From Tolypocladium sp. Sup5 PDA-1 (Eukaryota; Ascomycota; Sordariomycetes; Hypocreales; Ophiocordycipitaceae): a stretch of 64,000 nucleotides of DNA. Position numbers and translations under genes: made by a program. This document shows, one piece after another, positions 54,622 through 64,000 of the stretch. Location of the stretch: positions 124,001-188,000 of the forward strand of contig JPHH03000030.1 in assembly GCA_000750105.3 (NCBI GenBank), written 5' to 3'. Within the stretch, counting starts at the first letter, position 1. Each line of letters opens with the position of its first letter. Below the pieces are notes generated by a model. The model made no database searches and was not told where the DNA came from. It saw only the letters and a list, made by a program, of their open reading frames with translations.

Positions 54622-55419
54622 TCAGTACAGGATATCGTTTGAGGTCCACATGACCGCGAGCTCCTTATAAAATGGTTCCAGAATCTTGTCCACAGCCTTG
54701 CTTCGGCTCCACGCACTTTCCCACTCTGGCCGTAATAAAGCCTTTCCGTATTCCCAGTAAGTGGGATAGTAGCCCGACATCTCCCAATCTAAGATCGCCA
54801 CGACCTTATCACCTTGAACAAGAATGTTGCGAGGGTCAAAGTCACCATGCGTCAGGACAATATCGTGGTCTTTCATGACACTTAGCCAGACGCTGCATCT
54901 CCACTCGGTGAATCCATTCTCGTTGTCTTTCTTCATCGCTTTCACGATGCCATCGTTGAAGTCTTGCTCAGTTCTGTAGGGTCCATATCCTTCTGGATCT
55001 TCACAAAAGTACTGGTCGTTGCATGCAGTACCGTCGATGCAGCCGATGAAGTCGGCCTTGAAGCAGCGCAGCTGAGCCATATAGCCGCGAAGCTGGGAGA
55101 TGACCGATTCCCGCTCCGCCTCGGCATAGTCAGCCCACGCATCTTTGAGAGTTTTCCCTTCCACATAATCCATAATAATGACGACGTGACCCGTTTTATC
55201 GTCGCGGTAGGCATTTTGAACTTGTGGGACAGGAATCGAGGTGTTGGCACGGATGAATCTCATCGTCTCGGCTTCTGCCATGCGAGTGCATGTCTTGACG
55301 ACAGTCTTTGGATCAATCCTGTATACTGGTGAGAACGCTAACTTGTAACCCTTGGTAAGCTGTTCCGGAGTGACTGTTCGCGCCATTGCTTCAGGGCTGC
55401 AACTGGTGTTCGTGCGCAT
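54622..55419 (-). CDS. APH-fold small-molecule kinase-like protein
   Basis: A single exon encodes 265 aa, the normal length for fungal members of the aminoglycoside/choline phosphotransferase superfamily. Visible elements: SPVYRIDPKTVVKT (ATP-site strand with Lys), EAETMRFIRANTSIPVPQV, VIIMDYVEGKTLKDAW (hinge), the Brenner-type catalytic loop LTHGDFDPRNILV near residue 190, and metal-binding ILDWEMSGYYPTYWEY. Two start ATGs are possible, 11 codons apart; the first is used. In fungi these are numerous, mostly uncharacterised, and phosphorylate small hydroxyl or amino compounds; drug resistance is not implied. It has no evident partner beyond the convergent esterase. It is the last intact gene before the transposon block. 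Confidence 0.88.
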   Translation of the reverse strand: MRTNTSCSPEAMARTVTPEQLTKGYKLAFSPVYRIDPKTVVKTCTRMAEAETMRFIRANTSIPVPQVQNAYRDDKTGHVVIIMDYVEGKTLKDAWADYAEAERESVISQLRGYMAQLRCFKADFIGCIDGTACNDQYFCEDPEGYGPYRTEQDFNDGIVKAMKKDNENGFTEWRCSVWLSVMKDHDIVLTHGDFDPRNILVQGDKVVAILDWEMSGYYPTYWEYGKALLRPEWESAWSRSKAVDKILEPFYKELAVMWTSNDILY

Positions 55420-56099
55420 TTCAGACGGAAGATTTTCTCTCAGCCACTTATCAAGTCTGAAGACCCCGCAATATGACTAATCGGAATAATCACAGCGTCC
55501 GCCGCACAAAGAATTCACATCCATGACATCATCTGGGGCCAATTAGTCATCATCTTCACCCCTCTTCTGCCAAAGAGCTAAGATGCTTGGGCGGTTAACC
55601 ATTAGCTCCTATAACGTCTAGCAAATAATAAGTTACACCGCATTCGCCCCCTTGAACACCTTTTTATAACCCTACTGGGCTCAATGCGACTGTGCACGGT
55701 GGCCTGCAAGTGCGGCTCCCTCTTCCAAAACCCAACCCTAGCGGCTCATGGCGGAGGTCACACAATATTAAAGCGAAAGTATCGGTACGTTAGCGAGTCC
55801 TCGTATCGAGACACCAACGGCGAGATAATATACCGATAAGTCCTCGCGTTAAGCCGAGAATTCTATAAGGGAACCTGAAGATATTAACAGTTAGCAAAGT
55901 TCCTATAAAATTTCTTTTGATTGTGAACGTCTGTACTACCTAGTCTAAGCTTAGGCTGCTTCTACTGCTTATGCCCTGATCGGCAAATTAGTATGCAGGC
56001 TGCACGCTATGCAGGAGTGACTTCGAGGGACCTATAAAACCGAGCTTGTACCCCGGATAACTATTATGCAAGCAAATTACTTACCGCCTTCCGTATTTG

Positions 56100-56295
56100 C
56101 TACGGTGGCCAGTCTGCCGCTAGGCCGGGCTGCTACTACTATTATAACCGTTATGGCCGGGCTGCCGCTACTGCTATAGTCAGGCTGCTGCCGCCGCTGC
56201 TGCTGCTGCTGGGCTGCTACCGCTACTGCTGCTGCTGTTGGGACCGCTGTGGTCGGGCTGCTGCCGCTGCTGTGGCCGGGCTGCTGCCGCTGCTT
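56100..56295 (+). repeat. Imperfect GCT/GCC triplet and GGGCTGCTGCC repeat
   Basis: Runs of CTGCTGCTG and CCGCTGCTG alternate with a recurring GGCCGGGCTGCTGCCGCT unit, about five times in 200 bp. In one frame it would encode Ala-rich peptide, in another Leu/Pro-rich, but stops flank it. It is locally GC-rich inside AT-rich surroundings. Confidence 0.65.
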
Positions 56296-56489
56296 TACGC
56301 GAGAAAACGTGTGTGTAGGGCACGTCTGTAGCTTACACGTACTTTTCTCCTTAGTTAAGAGTTTTAGCCATGTGTGCAGCTCGTAGACTTAGAAAAGACG
56401 CTGAATAGAGTCTAGTTACGGAGACGCTATGCTTAAGGAAGTTAGTCTGCTAAGGGTATATAATTAAGCTTGCATAAATCGCTGCTAAC

Positions 56490-56700
56490 TATAATAGTTT
56501 AGGTTCCTAAGGGATAAACCGGCGGGTTTATATTAGTAAGTAAGGTTAGGGCATAGCTCTAGGCTAGTCTTATTAAAATAGTAATAGATCGAATATCCCG
56601 GATAGTAGATTATAATTAAGGAATATTATTATAAGGTTCAGGGGCATTAATACTAGGAAGCTAGGCTACGATAAGGAGCCAGGCCATGAGGTTAGGTATA
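56490..56700 (+). repeat. Dispersed repeat, right copy (RIP-mutated)
   Basis: It matches the two ends of the left copy at 5250-5710 in the same orientation (for example AAGGGATAAACCGG at both). Where the left copy has TGTCCCGGACGGTAGATCG this one has TATCCCGGATAGTAGATTA. Nearly all differences are C to T or G to A, as RIP produces. About 270 bp of the left copy's middle is absent. It directly precedes the first LTR. Confidence 0.6.
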
Positions 56701-56714
56701 ATAGAATAATACTT

Positions 56715-57304
56715 TGTTAAGGGGGAACGAACATACTAAAGGCCGAGTGCAACGATCGTCGTGTAAGTCATAGAGTCAGTCCCTGCCTAAGAAGTCAGCT
56801 ATTAGTCAGTGATACGAGTCGTCGTGTAAGTTAGTGCGCTGCTTAACGCGTAAGACAAGACGGGTATCCCCGTGTAAGTTAGAGCGACCGTTGCCGTGTA
56901 AGTTAGAGCGACCGTTGCCGTGTAAGTTAGAGCGACCGTTGCCGTATAAGTTAGAGCGACTATCTCCGTGTAAGTTAGAATATTAGCTTAGCGGCGTGTA
57001 GTCTATAAATTAGCGCCTATATAAATAGGTCTTTATATCGTGTAAGTTAAAGGTAAAGAGGCAAGGAGAGGCAAATATGGCTATCTTAAAATATAGGAGG
57101 AATTAACTAGGATTTTTTATTATTAGAATCTCGAAATCTTATAAACGTTATAACTTACGTCAATGCGTATATAGGGGACTATCTATTTATAGGGATATAG
57201 ACGTCTCTCTTATACCTATAGACTCGCTAAGCGTCCTAATATTCCTCTACTTTTTTATATTTTCTATTTTTTTCTAGTTAGGGGTCTATACTAATACCCT
57301 AATA
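56715..57304 (-). mobile_element. LTR copy A (590 bp), inverted relative to B and C
   Basis: It begins TGTTAAGGGGGAACGAA and ends ACCCTAATA, i.e. TG...CA-type ends with the last CA decayed to TA. Its reverse complement matches 58205-58771 and 59516-60055 over the full length. It contains four units of a 24-bp repeat (CCGTGTAAGTTAGAGCGACCGTTG) at about 56868-56965. CA and TG steps are better preserved here than in B and C, so it is the least RIP-damaged copy. No matching internal region lies beside it, so it is a solo LTR or the end of a lost element. Confidence 0.75.
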
Positions 57305-58204
57305 AACTCCTCCTTACGCGGGCGCCGACTACCCTTAGGCGGTTATAAACGCGAAAGAAAGAAAGAGTAGCCCTTAGTAAACGACCTTATATAAATAAAG
57401 TACGAAGGCAACGTATAATATAGGTAATCCTAGTAACGAGCCCGAACTCTAGCTCTACTAAACTATCTTATTACCTCCTTAACTATAGATAAAAGAAATA
57501 ACGAAACGAAATAAAGGAATATAGGGACTATTTATTTAGCGACGTTAGGTCCTCTTAGCTCGCGGTATATTAAGCTATAGCTAGTCTATGTCCCTTTCGA
57601 TCTTCTTACGTTCTATCCGCGCTATATTCTCTTCTTATCGCCTTATAGCGCGTTTAGCCCTAGAAGGCCTAGCTATAGGGCGAGGGGACTAGGTAAGCGG
57701 TAGTAGCCGGTCTTCTAAACGCTACTAAGAGTTATAGTCGATAAGCCCTAGCGCGGTAGATATAGTATATCCTCCGTCGAACTTAACGAATAAAACTATA
57801 GCGCGTTTCTTAAAGAGTCTACTAAGCGCGTCTATAAGCTCTATAGTTATAGTACGGCCGCCTCTGCCTATTATATATAGCTTATTATCGCTATTACCCC
57901 TATTAGAGCTATTTAAGACTATCTATTCCCCTTTAACTCGCTCGTAACGGAACTTATCGTTAGTATATTCTACCCCTAATATCTAGCTAACTAACCCGCT
58001 AGAGCGAGAGCTTTAGAGGTATAATAGGGCATAGATCGATCTAGCGTATAAGGTTAGCGGTAAGCTCTAAGCGGACTTATTACTATAGCGGTCTAGGTAT
58101 ATCTATCGAACTAAGTTATAGGCGCGAGAGTTCTAGAGGTATAATAGGGCGTAGGTTAGTTTAATATCTAAGTTTAGTAGTAAGCCCTAAGTAGACTTAT
58201 TACT
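57305..58204. mobile_element. RIP-decayed element body with 120-bp tandem duplication
   Basis: Dense TA steps, almost no CA/TG, and stops in all frames. Bases 58006-58084 and 58126-58204 are two copies of a 79-bp segment (period 120 bp, starting GAGAG, ending CTTATTACT). The decayed body continues after LTR B (58772-59515), so B was inserted into it. The original element type could not be identified. Confidence 0.55.
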
Positions 58205-58771
58205 TTATTAGGGTGTTAGTACAGACCCCTAACTAGAAAAACAGAAAATATAAAAAAGTAGAGGAATATTAGGACGCCTAGTAAGTCTATAGGTATAAGA
58301 GAGACGTCTATATCCCTATAAATAGATAGTCCCTTATATATATATCGACGTAAGTCGTAATATTTATAAGATTTCGAGATTCTAATAATACAAAATCCTA
58401 GTTAATTCCTCTTATATTTTAAGATAGCTATATTTGCCTCTCCTTACCTCTTTACCTTTAACTTATATAATATAAAGACCTATTTATATAGGCGCTGATT
58501 TATAGATTATACGCCGCTAAGCTAATATTCTAACTTATACGGAGATAGTTACTCTAACTTACACGGTAATGGTTACTCTAACTTATATAGCAATAGTCGC
58601 TCTAACTTACACGGGGATACCTATCTTATCTTACGCGTTAAGCAGCGCACTAACTTATATAACGACTTATATTACTAACTAATAGCTAACTTCTTAGGCA
58701 GGGACTAACTCTATGACTTATATAACGATTATTATACTCGGCCTTTAGTATATTCGTTCCCCCTTAATAAA
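58205..58771 (+). mobile_element. LTR copy B, solo LTR with target-site duplication
   Basis: Full-length LTR in the same orientation as C, with three of the 24-bp units. It is flanked by TTACT on both sides (58200-58204 and 58772-58776). The uninterrupted neighbouring tandem unit (58077-58125) reads straight through the equivalent site. The LTR therefore inserted alone or lost its internal part by LTR-LTR recombination. RIP-damaged. Confidence 0.72.
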
Positions 58772-59515
58772 TTACTAAGGCGGTCCTAGTATATCTATCG
58801 AACTAAGTTATAGGTACTTATCTAAAGATACCTTAGCTAAGGGGTCGGCGTGCTAGAGGTTCCTCTTATAGGCACTATTTATTCTCGAGACGAAGAAGGT
58901 TATGCCCTTAGAGTTAGCGTTATTCTATTAAAGGGGTCCTAGCTCGAGCTTATCCTTAGTATCCTATATAATACGAATACGCTTCCCTATAGTATTGCGG
59001 GGGGAGACGTAAAGCGCTAAGGAGTCTATAGAACTAGCTATAGTTCCGGGCTTCCGAGATTAATTAGTCCCTTAGGGCTCTAAGGAAGTCTCCTCGATAT
59101 TCTTACTACTATATAACCTTATTCCCTTTATATTCGATTCCTCTTAACTCTTTAAGGGAGAGATAGTTTCTACTATATATCTTCGCGCTAGGGTTACTTA
59201 TAAGGTAGAAAATAAAAGGGGTCGATTACTATAGTTAAACTATATCTTACTAGTATAATATAGTTATAGGGATAAGTCGCGTCTACTAGTATCCTAGGGA
59301 ATAGGCATATACCCTTAATTATAGTAAGTAAGGCGTTCTAGAGAAAAGGGAAGTATAGGGCTTTAAGTAATACCTTAGTATTATTAAAATACTAGAAGGT
59401 AGCGCCCTTATCGTGCCTAAGCTAGAACTCGTTTCCTCCTTTAATTCCGAGCTCGTTAGCTATAATACTTTTAAGGAAGTTAATTATTTAGTTAAGGAGA
59501 GTATCGTAGCTATTT
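58772..59515. mobile_element. Continuation of RIP-decayed element body
   Basis: TA-rich decayed sequence. The start (58777-58820) matches 58085-58125, showing that LTR B split a once continuous element. No open frame survives. Confidence 0.5.
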
Positions 59516-60055
59516 TATTAGGGTATTAGTGCAGACCCCTAACTAGAAAAACAGAAAACATAAAAAAGTAGAGGAATATTAGGACGCCTAGCGAGTCTAT
59601 AAGTATAAGAGAGACGTCTATATCCCTATAAATAGATAGTCCCTTATATACATATCGATATAAGTTATAATATTTATAAGATTTCGAGATTCTAATAATA
59701 AAAAATCCTAGTTAATTCCTCTTATATTTTAAGATAGCTATATTTACCTCTCCTTGCCTCTTTACCTTTAACTTATATAATATAAAGACCTATTTATATA
59801 GGCGCTAATTTATAGACTATACGCCGCTAAGCTAATATTCTAACTTATATAGAGATAGTCGCTCTAACTTATACGGCAATAGTCGCTCTAACTTATATAG
59901 GGATACCCGTCTTATCTTACGCGTTAAGTAGCGCACTAACTTATACGATAACTCGTATTACTAACTAATAGCTAACTTCTTAGGCAAGGACTAACTCTAT
60001 AACTTATACGACGATTATTATACTTAGCCTTTAGTATATTCGTTCTCCCTTAATA
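59516..60055 (+). mobile_element. LTR copy C (540 bp), probable 5' LTR
   Basis: Direct repeat of LTR B, starting TATTAGGGTATTAG (decayed TG start) and ending CCCTTAATA. It has two 24-bp units, the fewest of the three copies. It directly precedes a decayed region in which a gag-like reading is visible on the plus strand, so it is probably the 5' LTR of the element running to the window end. Confidence 0.7.
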
Positions 60056-63000
60056 AAACTAGTCTCTAGGGCGTAAATAACTTATCTTAATTAATAAGAG
60101 TACCTTTTAGCTACTACGAGAACTTTATTAATAAAAGAGAGGAACGAAAACTCTATACTACGATAAGCCTATTATAGTAGAGGCCTAAAATTAAGGTATT
60201 ATAGAATAATACGACTATTATTTATACGAAGATAATGCTAGGAAATAACGCCCCGCTTAGCCGCTAAGACGTAAGGAAGAGCTTTAAGTATAAAGCGAAT
60301 ATAAGGAGAAAGCGGGCTATTTTAGTAAAGAAGCCTCGTAGCGAGTTACGAAGTTACTTACTAGGAAATCCTTTATACCTCGATAACGAAGTCTATAAGA
60401 GGGCTAGACTATCCTACTTAATAGATATATCGCCTCTTCTAACTAAGAATAGATAGTTCCTCGATTATAATAGGTAGGATTTTCTCCTAGTCCTTATAAG
60501 CTAGGCCTTAGTTTAGTAGATATTATAGAGTATTATTCTCTTAGTAGGGCTAGTAGCAACTTATACCTCGTTCTATAGGATAATATAAGAACTAAGAGCT
60601 ATTAGAGTAAAGGATAAGAAATAAGGATAATATAAAGGCGACTAAGATAAAGAAGGAGTAGGGATAGAAAAAGAGGAAGACTAAGATATTAGCTTAACCT
60701 TATCTTTTTAAGTTACCCTTTATATACTACCTTTAAAGAGACTAGAATAGATAGTAGCGCTAGTAAGACTAAAGTTAATAGACTCTATTAACCCTATTAA
60801 TAATAATATAATAGGACCCTTCGCGGGAATAGACCTAGAATACTTTAGAAGAGTTATTAGAGATATTATCGCTATAGGGTAGATCTAATGCCCTATAGTT
60901 AAGACCTTTACTAATAAGGATATTACCGAGTTCCTTTATAAGTTCGAGAGAGAGATATTAGCCTACTATATTAGGGATAATAAAAAGGTCGCCTAGCTTA
61001 AGGGCTATATCTCTCTAGAAGAAGTAGCTTATATAAAGGTCCTCGTTAATAGTCTTAGCTAGGAAGAAGCTAAAGATACCTTAGTAAAGGAATACTATAC
61101 CTAAGATATAGACTAATACGAGACTACCTAGACTTAGCTTACCTATTATAATACTAAATATCCTAGAACTATAGAAGAGGTAAAGGACTAGCTTAAGTAA
61201 TATGCCTACCTCTAGCGTAAGGTTAAGCTAGTTAACTAAAAGAAGAGCGATTTATAATCTCGAGATATATACTATACTATGCCTAAGGAGCTTAATATCG
61301 CTATTATAGAAAAGCATAGTTATACCTTAGACTAGATAATTATAATAGGGTATACTTAGCTTATAGATTATATTTAAAGCTACCTTAAGCCTCGCCTAGA
61401 TATAGAATATATAGATATAACCGCTCTCGTACTTATAAACCTAGGAAGTATAATTTATAAGGAATACTATAATACTTTTATACCCTCTAAATTAAAGATA
61501 ACTTTTAGGTAAGGATATATAAAGCCTATAGTAGTAATCGGGATAAGACTATCGGATCTATAGACTTAGGTTAAAGACCTAACCTCCTAGCTTATAAATA
61601 TAAAAATAAACCTTATTAAGGAGTTTATAAAAGCTATAGATAAGATAAGGAACCTACTTATATAAGATAGTCGTCGAGTAAAGGAGGATTATATAAGTAA
61701 TAGCGCCCGAGCCCTAAATAGAGGCTAGATTATTAATTCCTATATCTAATTCTAGGAATTATTTAATTATAACCGATAGGATAAGCCCTATATTAACGTA
61801 GTCTCTAGTAATTACTAGAAGAGGGAATAGCGTTATTAGTACTATACTAGCCCTAATAGCTACCTTCCTCCTACCTACCCTAAATATAGGCATAATTCTA
61901 GTATTAGGCTATATATTTTTAATATAAAGATAATAGTTATAAGTATTAGCTATATAGATAGGGTAAATATAATCGTTCTAGTACTAGTTTAGCGGTTTAT
62001 CGCTTATAGTACTTATATTTAACGACTAGTAATTTACTAAATCAAGGCCTACCTAGAGTACTTTACCTCTCCCCTTATCTTATAGGCTAAGTAACTACCC
62101 TTAAGTTAGTAGCTAGACTAGGAGCTAACCTTTAAAGAAAAAGAGATCCTTAATAAGTTTATAATAGGCTATTTAAGGGCTATATAGAGCCTTAAATTAC
62201 TCAAAACCGCTAATATTACCTCTTAGCTTAAGTAGGATATAGGGGCGAGCAAGACCTCTATAATTATCTTTAGGAGGGACCTAGAATTAGTCTAAGATAA
62301 GGGGGAAGCTATCTATATTACTATTATAAGCATAGATACTATAGAGTATAATTAAAAGAGATAAAGATAGGAGGGCGAAGAAGCTCGTAAATAGATAGTA
62401 CTACTAGCCTATATAATCCTAACCCTAAACCTATTATTTATCCCTAACTTAGAAGTACTGCGAGGGACCGAAAAGATAAATAGTGCTAACGAGATAGGGA
62501 GGGTGCTTACGTACTTTAAACCTCGCTTTAACCTAGAGTTAAAGTACGAACGCTTCCTCGAGAGTATTATATAAGAAGTTATATATAAGAAGGTCCCGAT
62601 ACCGCTTAATAACTTAGTTAAGTATATATTATAACTTAGATAAATAATCGGAGACTCTTATATTAATAAGGCTAAAGGGGTAGAAGAAGTTCGGCGAGAA
62701 ACTAAGGAAAAAGGCAAGATAAAGCCTAGTAGGATTACTACTATAGCCTTTATCCCTTAAAACGCTAACTATATAGGGTCCTTACTAGATAAGTTAAGGG
62801 AGAGGCTTAATATCTCTATCTATAACGCTATAATAGCTTACGTAGAGAGGTAATTATTTAATATTAACCTAAGCTCTATAAGAGACGAAGAAGAAACCTA
62901 TTTCTATAAACCTATAAAGATAGTATATTTAATCTATAGTACTAAATTTTTAGGGATAGCCGAATATATCTATAAAAGCTAAGAGGCTATAGGGCCTAAG

Positions 63001-64000
63001 GTAAATATAGTCCTAGTACCTCTAGTAATTATAGCTATATTATAAAGATACTTATTAAAGTATATATAGGACTTACTAAGGATATAAGTTAGGTTAAGAT
63101 TATCCTTAGCGCTACCGCTAAGTATATTAGTTAACTCTAGCTCTAAGGGAAACCTAATTAATAAGAGATATATAGAAGCATATAGTCTTAAGATTATACT
63201 AATTACTACGTTTATAAGGTTATACTCTAGCGACCTTATTAAGATATATAAAAAAGTAATAACGAACCTATATATAAGTAGCGCTTAGATACTTATCCGC
63301 CTCTATATCTTACTTAATAGCGTGCTAATGCCTCTAATCTTAGGAATGCTATTTATCTACGTAACTTAACTAATATTTAATTACTCGCTAAGGAATAGGG
63401 ATATATATATTCGTTATTAGATAGGGATAATCTAGATTATTACTCTAGTAATAGGACTTATTAGGTAGTAATATAATAACGAGCTCTTATAAGAAAACCC
63501 TAGTAAAGCTAATATAGTCGAATTCCTAAAAGGAGGAAGGAAGCCTATAGTAATAGAACCGCTAGTCTTAGATATAGCTAGTTAAGAGATCCTCGTAAGG
63601 GATATCCCGCTCGAAAGGGATAACTAGATTATACTATTAGTTAAGTACGAAGCTACGCGAGATATCTCGAGCTTGCTAATTAAAAGCGCTATTTAATAAT
63701 ATTAGGCAACCTTAAAGGAAAAGAGAGATAAGCTAATTAGTTTATAACGATCTATTAGGAGAGACTAGGTTAGAAAGACTATATTAGATAGTCCTATAAT
63801 TAATATACTCTTTAAAAGGAAGGGAGTTAAAGTTTATCCTAAAGATAATATCCCTTCTAATAGCTCCGTTCTTAAGGGAGACCCCTATTAAAAGATAAAG
63901 AAGTAGGAATCTATAAAAGCCCGCCTTAATACCGAAGGACTATTTATAAAATACCTAATTAGTAAATTCTTAGCTATAGAAAAGGGAATACGACTATATA
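60056..64000 (+). mobile_element. RIP-destroyed LTR-retrotransposon internal region, truncated by window
   Basis: About 3.9 kb following LTR C, with no usable open frame. CA and TG dinucleotides are nearly absent while CG is kept and TA dominates, the mark of RIP. At 60900-61100 a plus-strand frame still reads like a gag-type protein (EFLYKFEREILAYYIRDNKKVA, then LKGYISLEEVAYIKVLVNSL), with TAG where Trp (TGG) is expected. A similar DxLKQYAYLxRKV reading follows near 61185. No protease, reverse transcriptase or integrase motif could be read with confidence, so Gypsy versus Copia is open. The 3' LTR must lie beyond 64000. Confidence 0.65.

Larger units (their letters stand above)
55420..56714. 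other. Gene-free transition into the transposon block
   Basis: About 1.3 kb with no open frame of note. It becomes increasingly TA-rich. It includes the triplet-repeat patch at 56100-56295 and the right copy of the dispersed repeat at about 56490-56700. Confidence 0.5.

Noticed and set aside
54622..55419. Antibiotic resistance gene
   Set aside because: The APH fold is shared by many fungal kinases of unknown substrate; nothing here indicates drug modification.
56868..56990. CRISPR-like array
   Set aside because: The regular 24-bp units are tandem without unique spacers and lie in an LTR of a eukaryotic genome.
1..64000. tRNA, rRNA or riboswitch
   Set aside because: No cloverleaf with conserved A/B boxes and no rRNA-like stretch was recognised by eye. 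A tRNAscan/Infernal run would be decisive.

Overview
The window is nuclear DNA of a filamentous ascomycete. Genes carry short introns (about 50-100 nt) with GTRNGT donors, CTAAC-like branch points and AG acceptors. Fungus-specific families are abundant: HET, Zn2Cys6 regulators, a PDR ABC pump, a LaeA-like methyltransferase and the PIKGT type of chorismate enzyme. Transposon remnants show the C-to-T (CpA to TpA) decay of repeat-induced point mutation (RIP). The gene set suggests Sordariomycetes, possibly Hypocreales, but that placement is inference.

Layout. 1-1.45 kb: decayed Zn2Cys6 regulator gene (minus strand). 2.4-4.4 kb: HET-domain gene. 4.4-6.5 kb: gene-poor, with a partly decayed repeat copy. 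7.2-7.9 kb: small secreted cysteine protein. 8.3-10.1 kb: conserved protein of unknown function. 11.4-16.1 kb: ten-exon PDR-type ABC transporter, divergent from an MFS sugar-type transporter (17.3-19.1 kb). 19.8-26.1 kb: AMP-binding ligase, 2-oxoglutarate/Fe(II) dioxygenase and class II DAHP synthase. 26.8-29.1 kb: large fungal unknown. 29.95-31.0 kb: LaeA-like methyltransferase. 32.4-34.0 kb: conserved unknown. 34.4-36.5 kb: Zn2Cys6 regulator, divergent from a bifunctional aminodeoxychorismate (PABA) synthase at 38.0-40.7 kb. 41.7-42.2 kb: GNAT acetyltransferase. 42.6-52.6 kb: accessory region with secreted proteins, gene fragments, a broken protein kinase and dispersed repeats. 53.0-55.4 kb: small conserved protein, serine esterase and APH-fold kinase. 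56.5-64 kb: RIP-destroyed LTR retrotransposon block running off the window.

How the genes may work together (inference): DAHP synthase (entry to the shikimate pathway) and aminodeoxychorismate synthase (chorismate to aminodeoxychorismate, the PABA precursor) lie within about 13 kb of each other. Around them are an acyl/aryl-CoA ligase, a 2OG dioxygenase, a methyltransferase, an N-acetyltransferase, a pathway-type regulator and two membrane transporters. No PKS, NRPS, terpene or DMATS backbone gene is visible. This resembles the logic of bacterial PABA/aminophenylalanine clusters, where extra DAHP synthase and PabAB copies supply precursor. It is the best candidate here for an undescribed system: a backbone-less, aminobenzoate-type metabolite cluster at about 19.7-42.2 kb.

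Limits: exon joins were worked out by eye from splice motifs and reading-frame arithmetic. Families were assigned from motifs only, without database searches.
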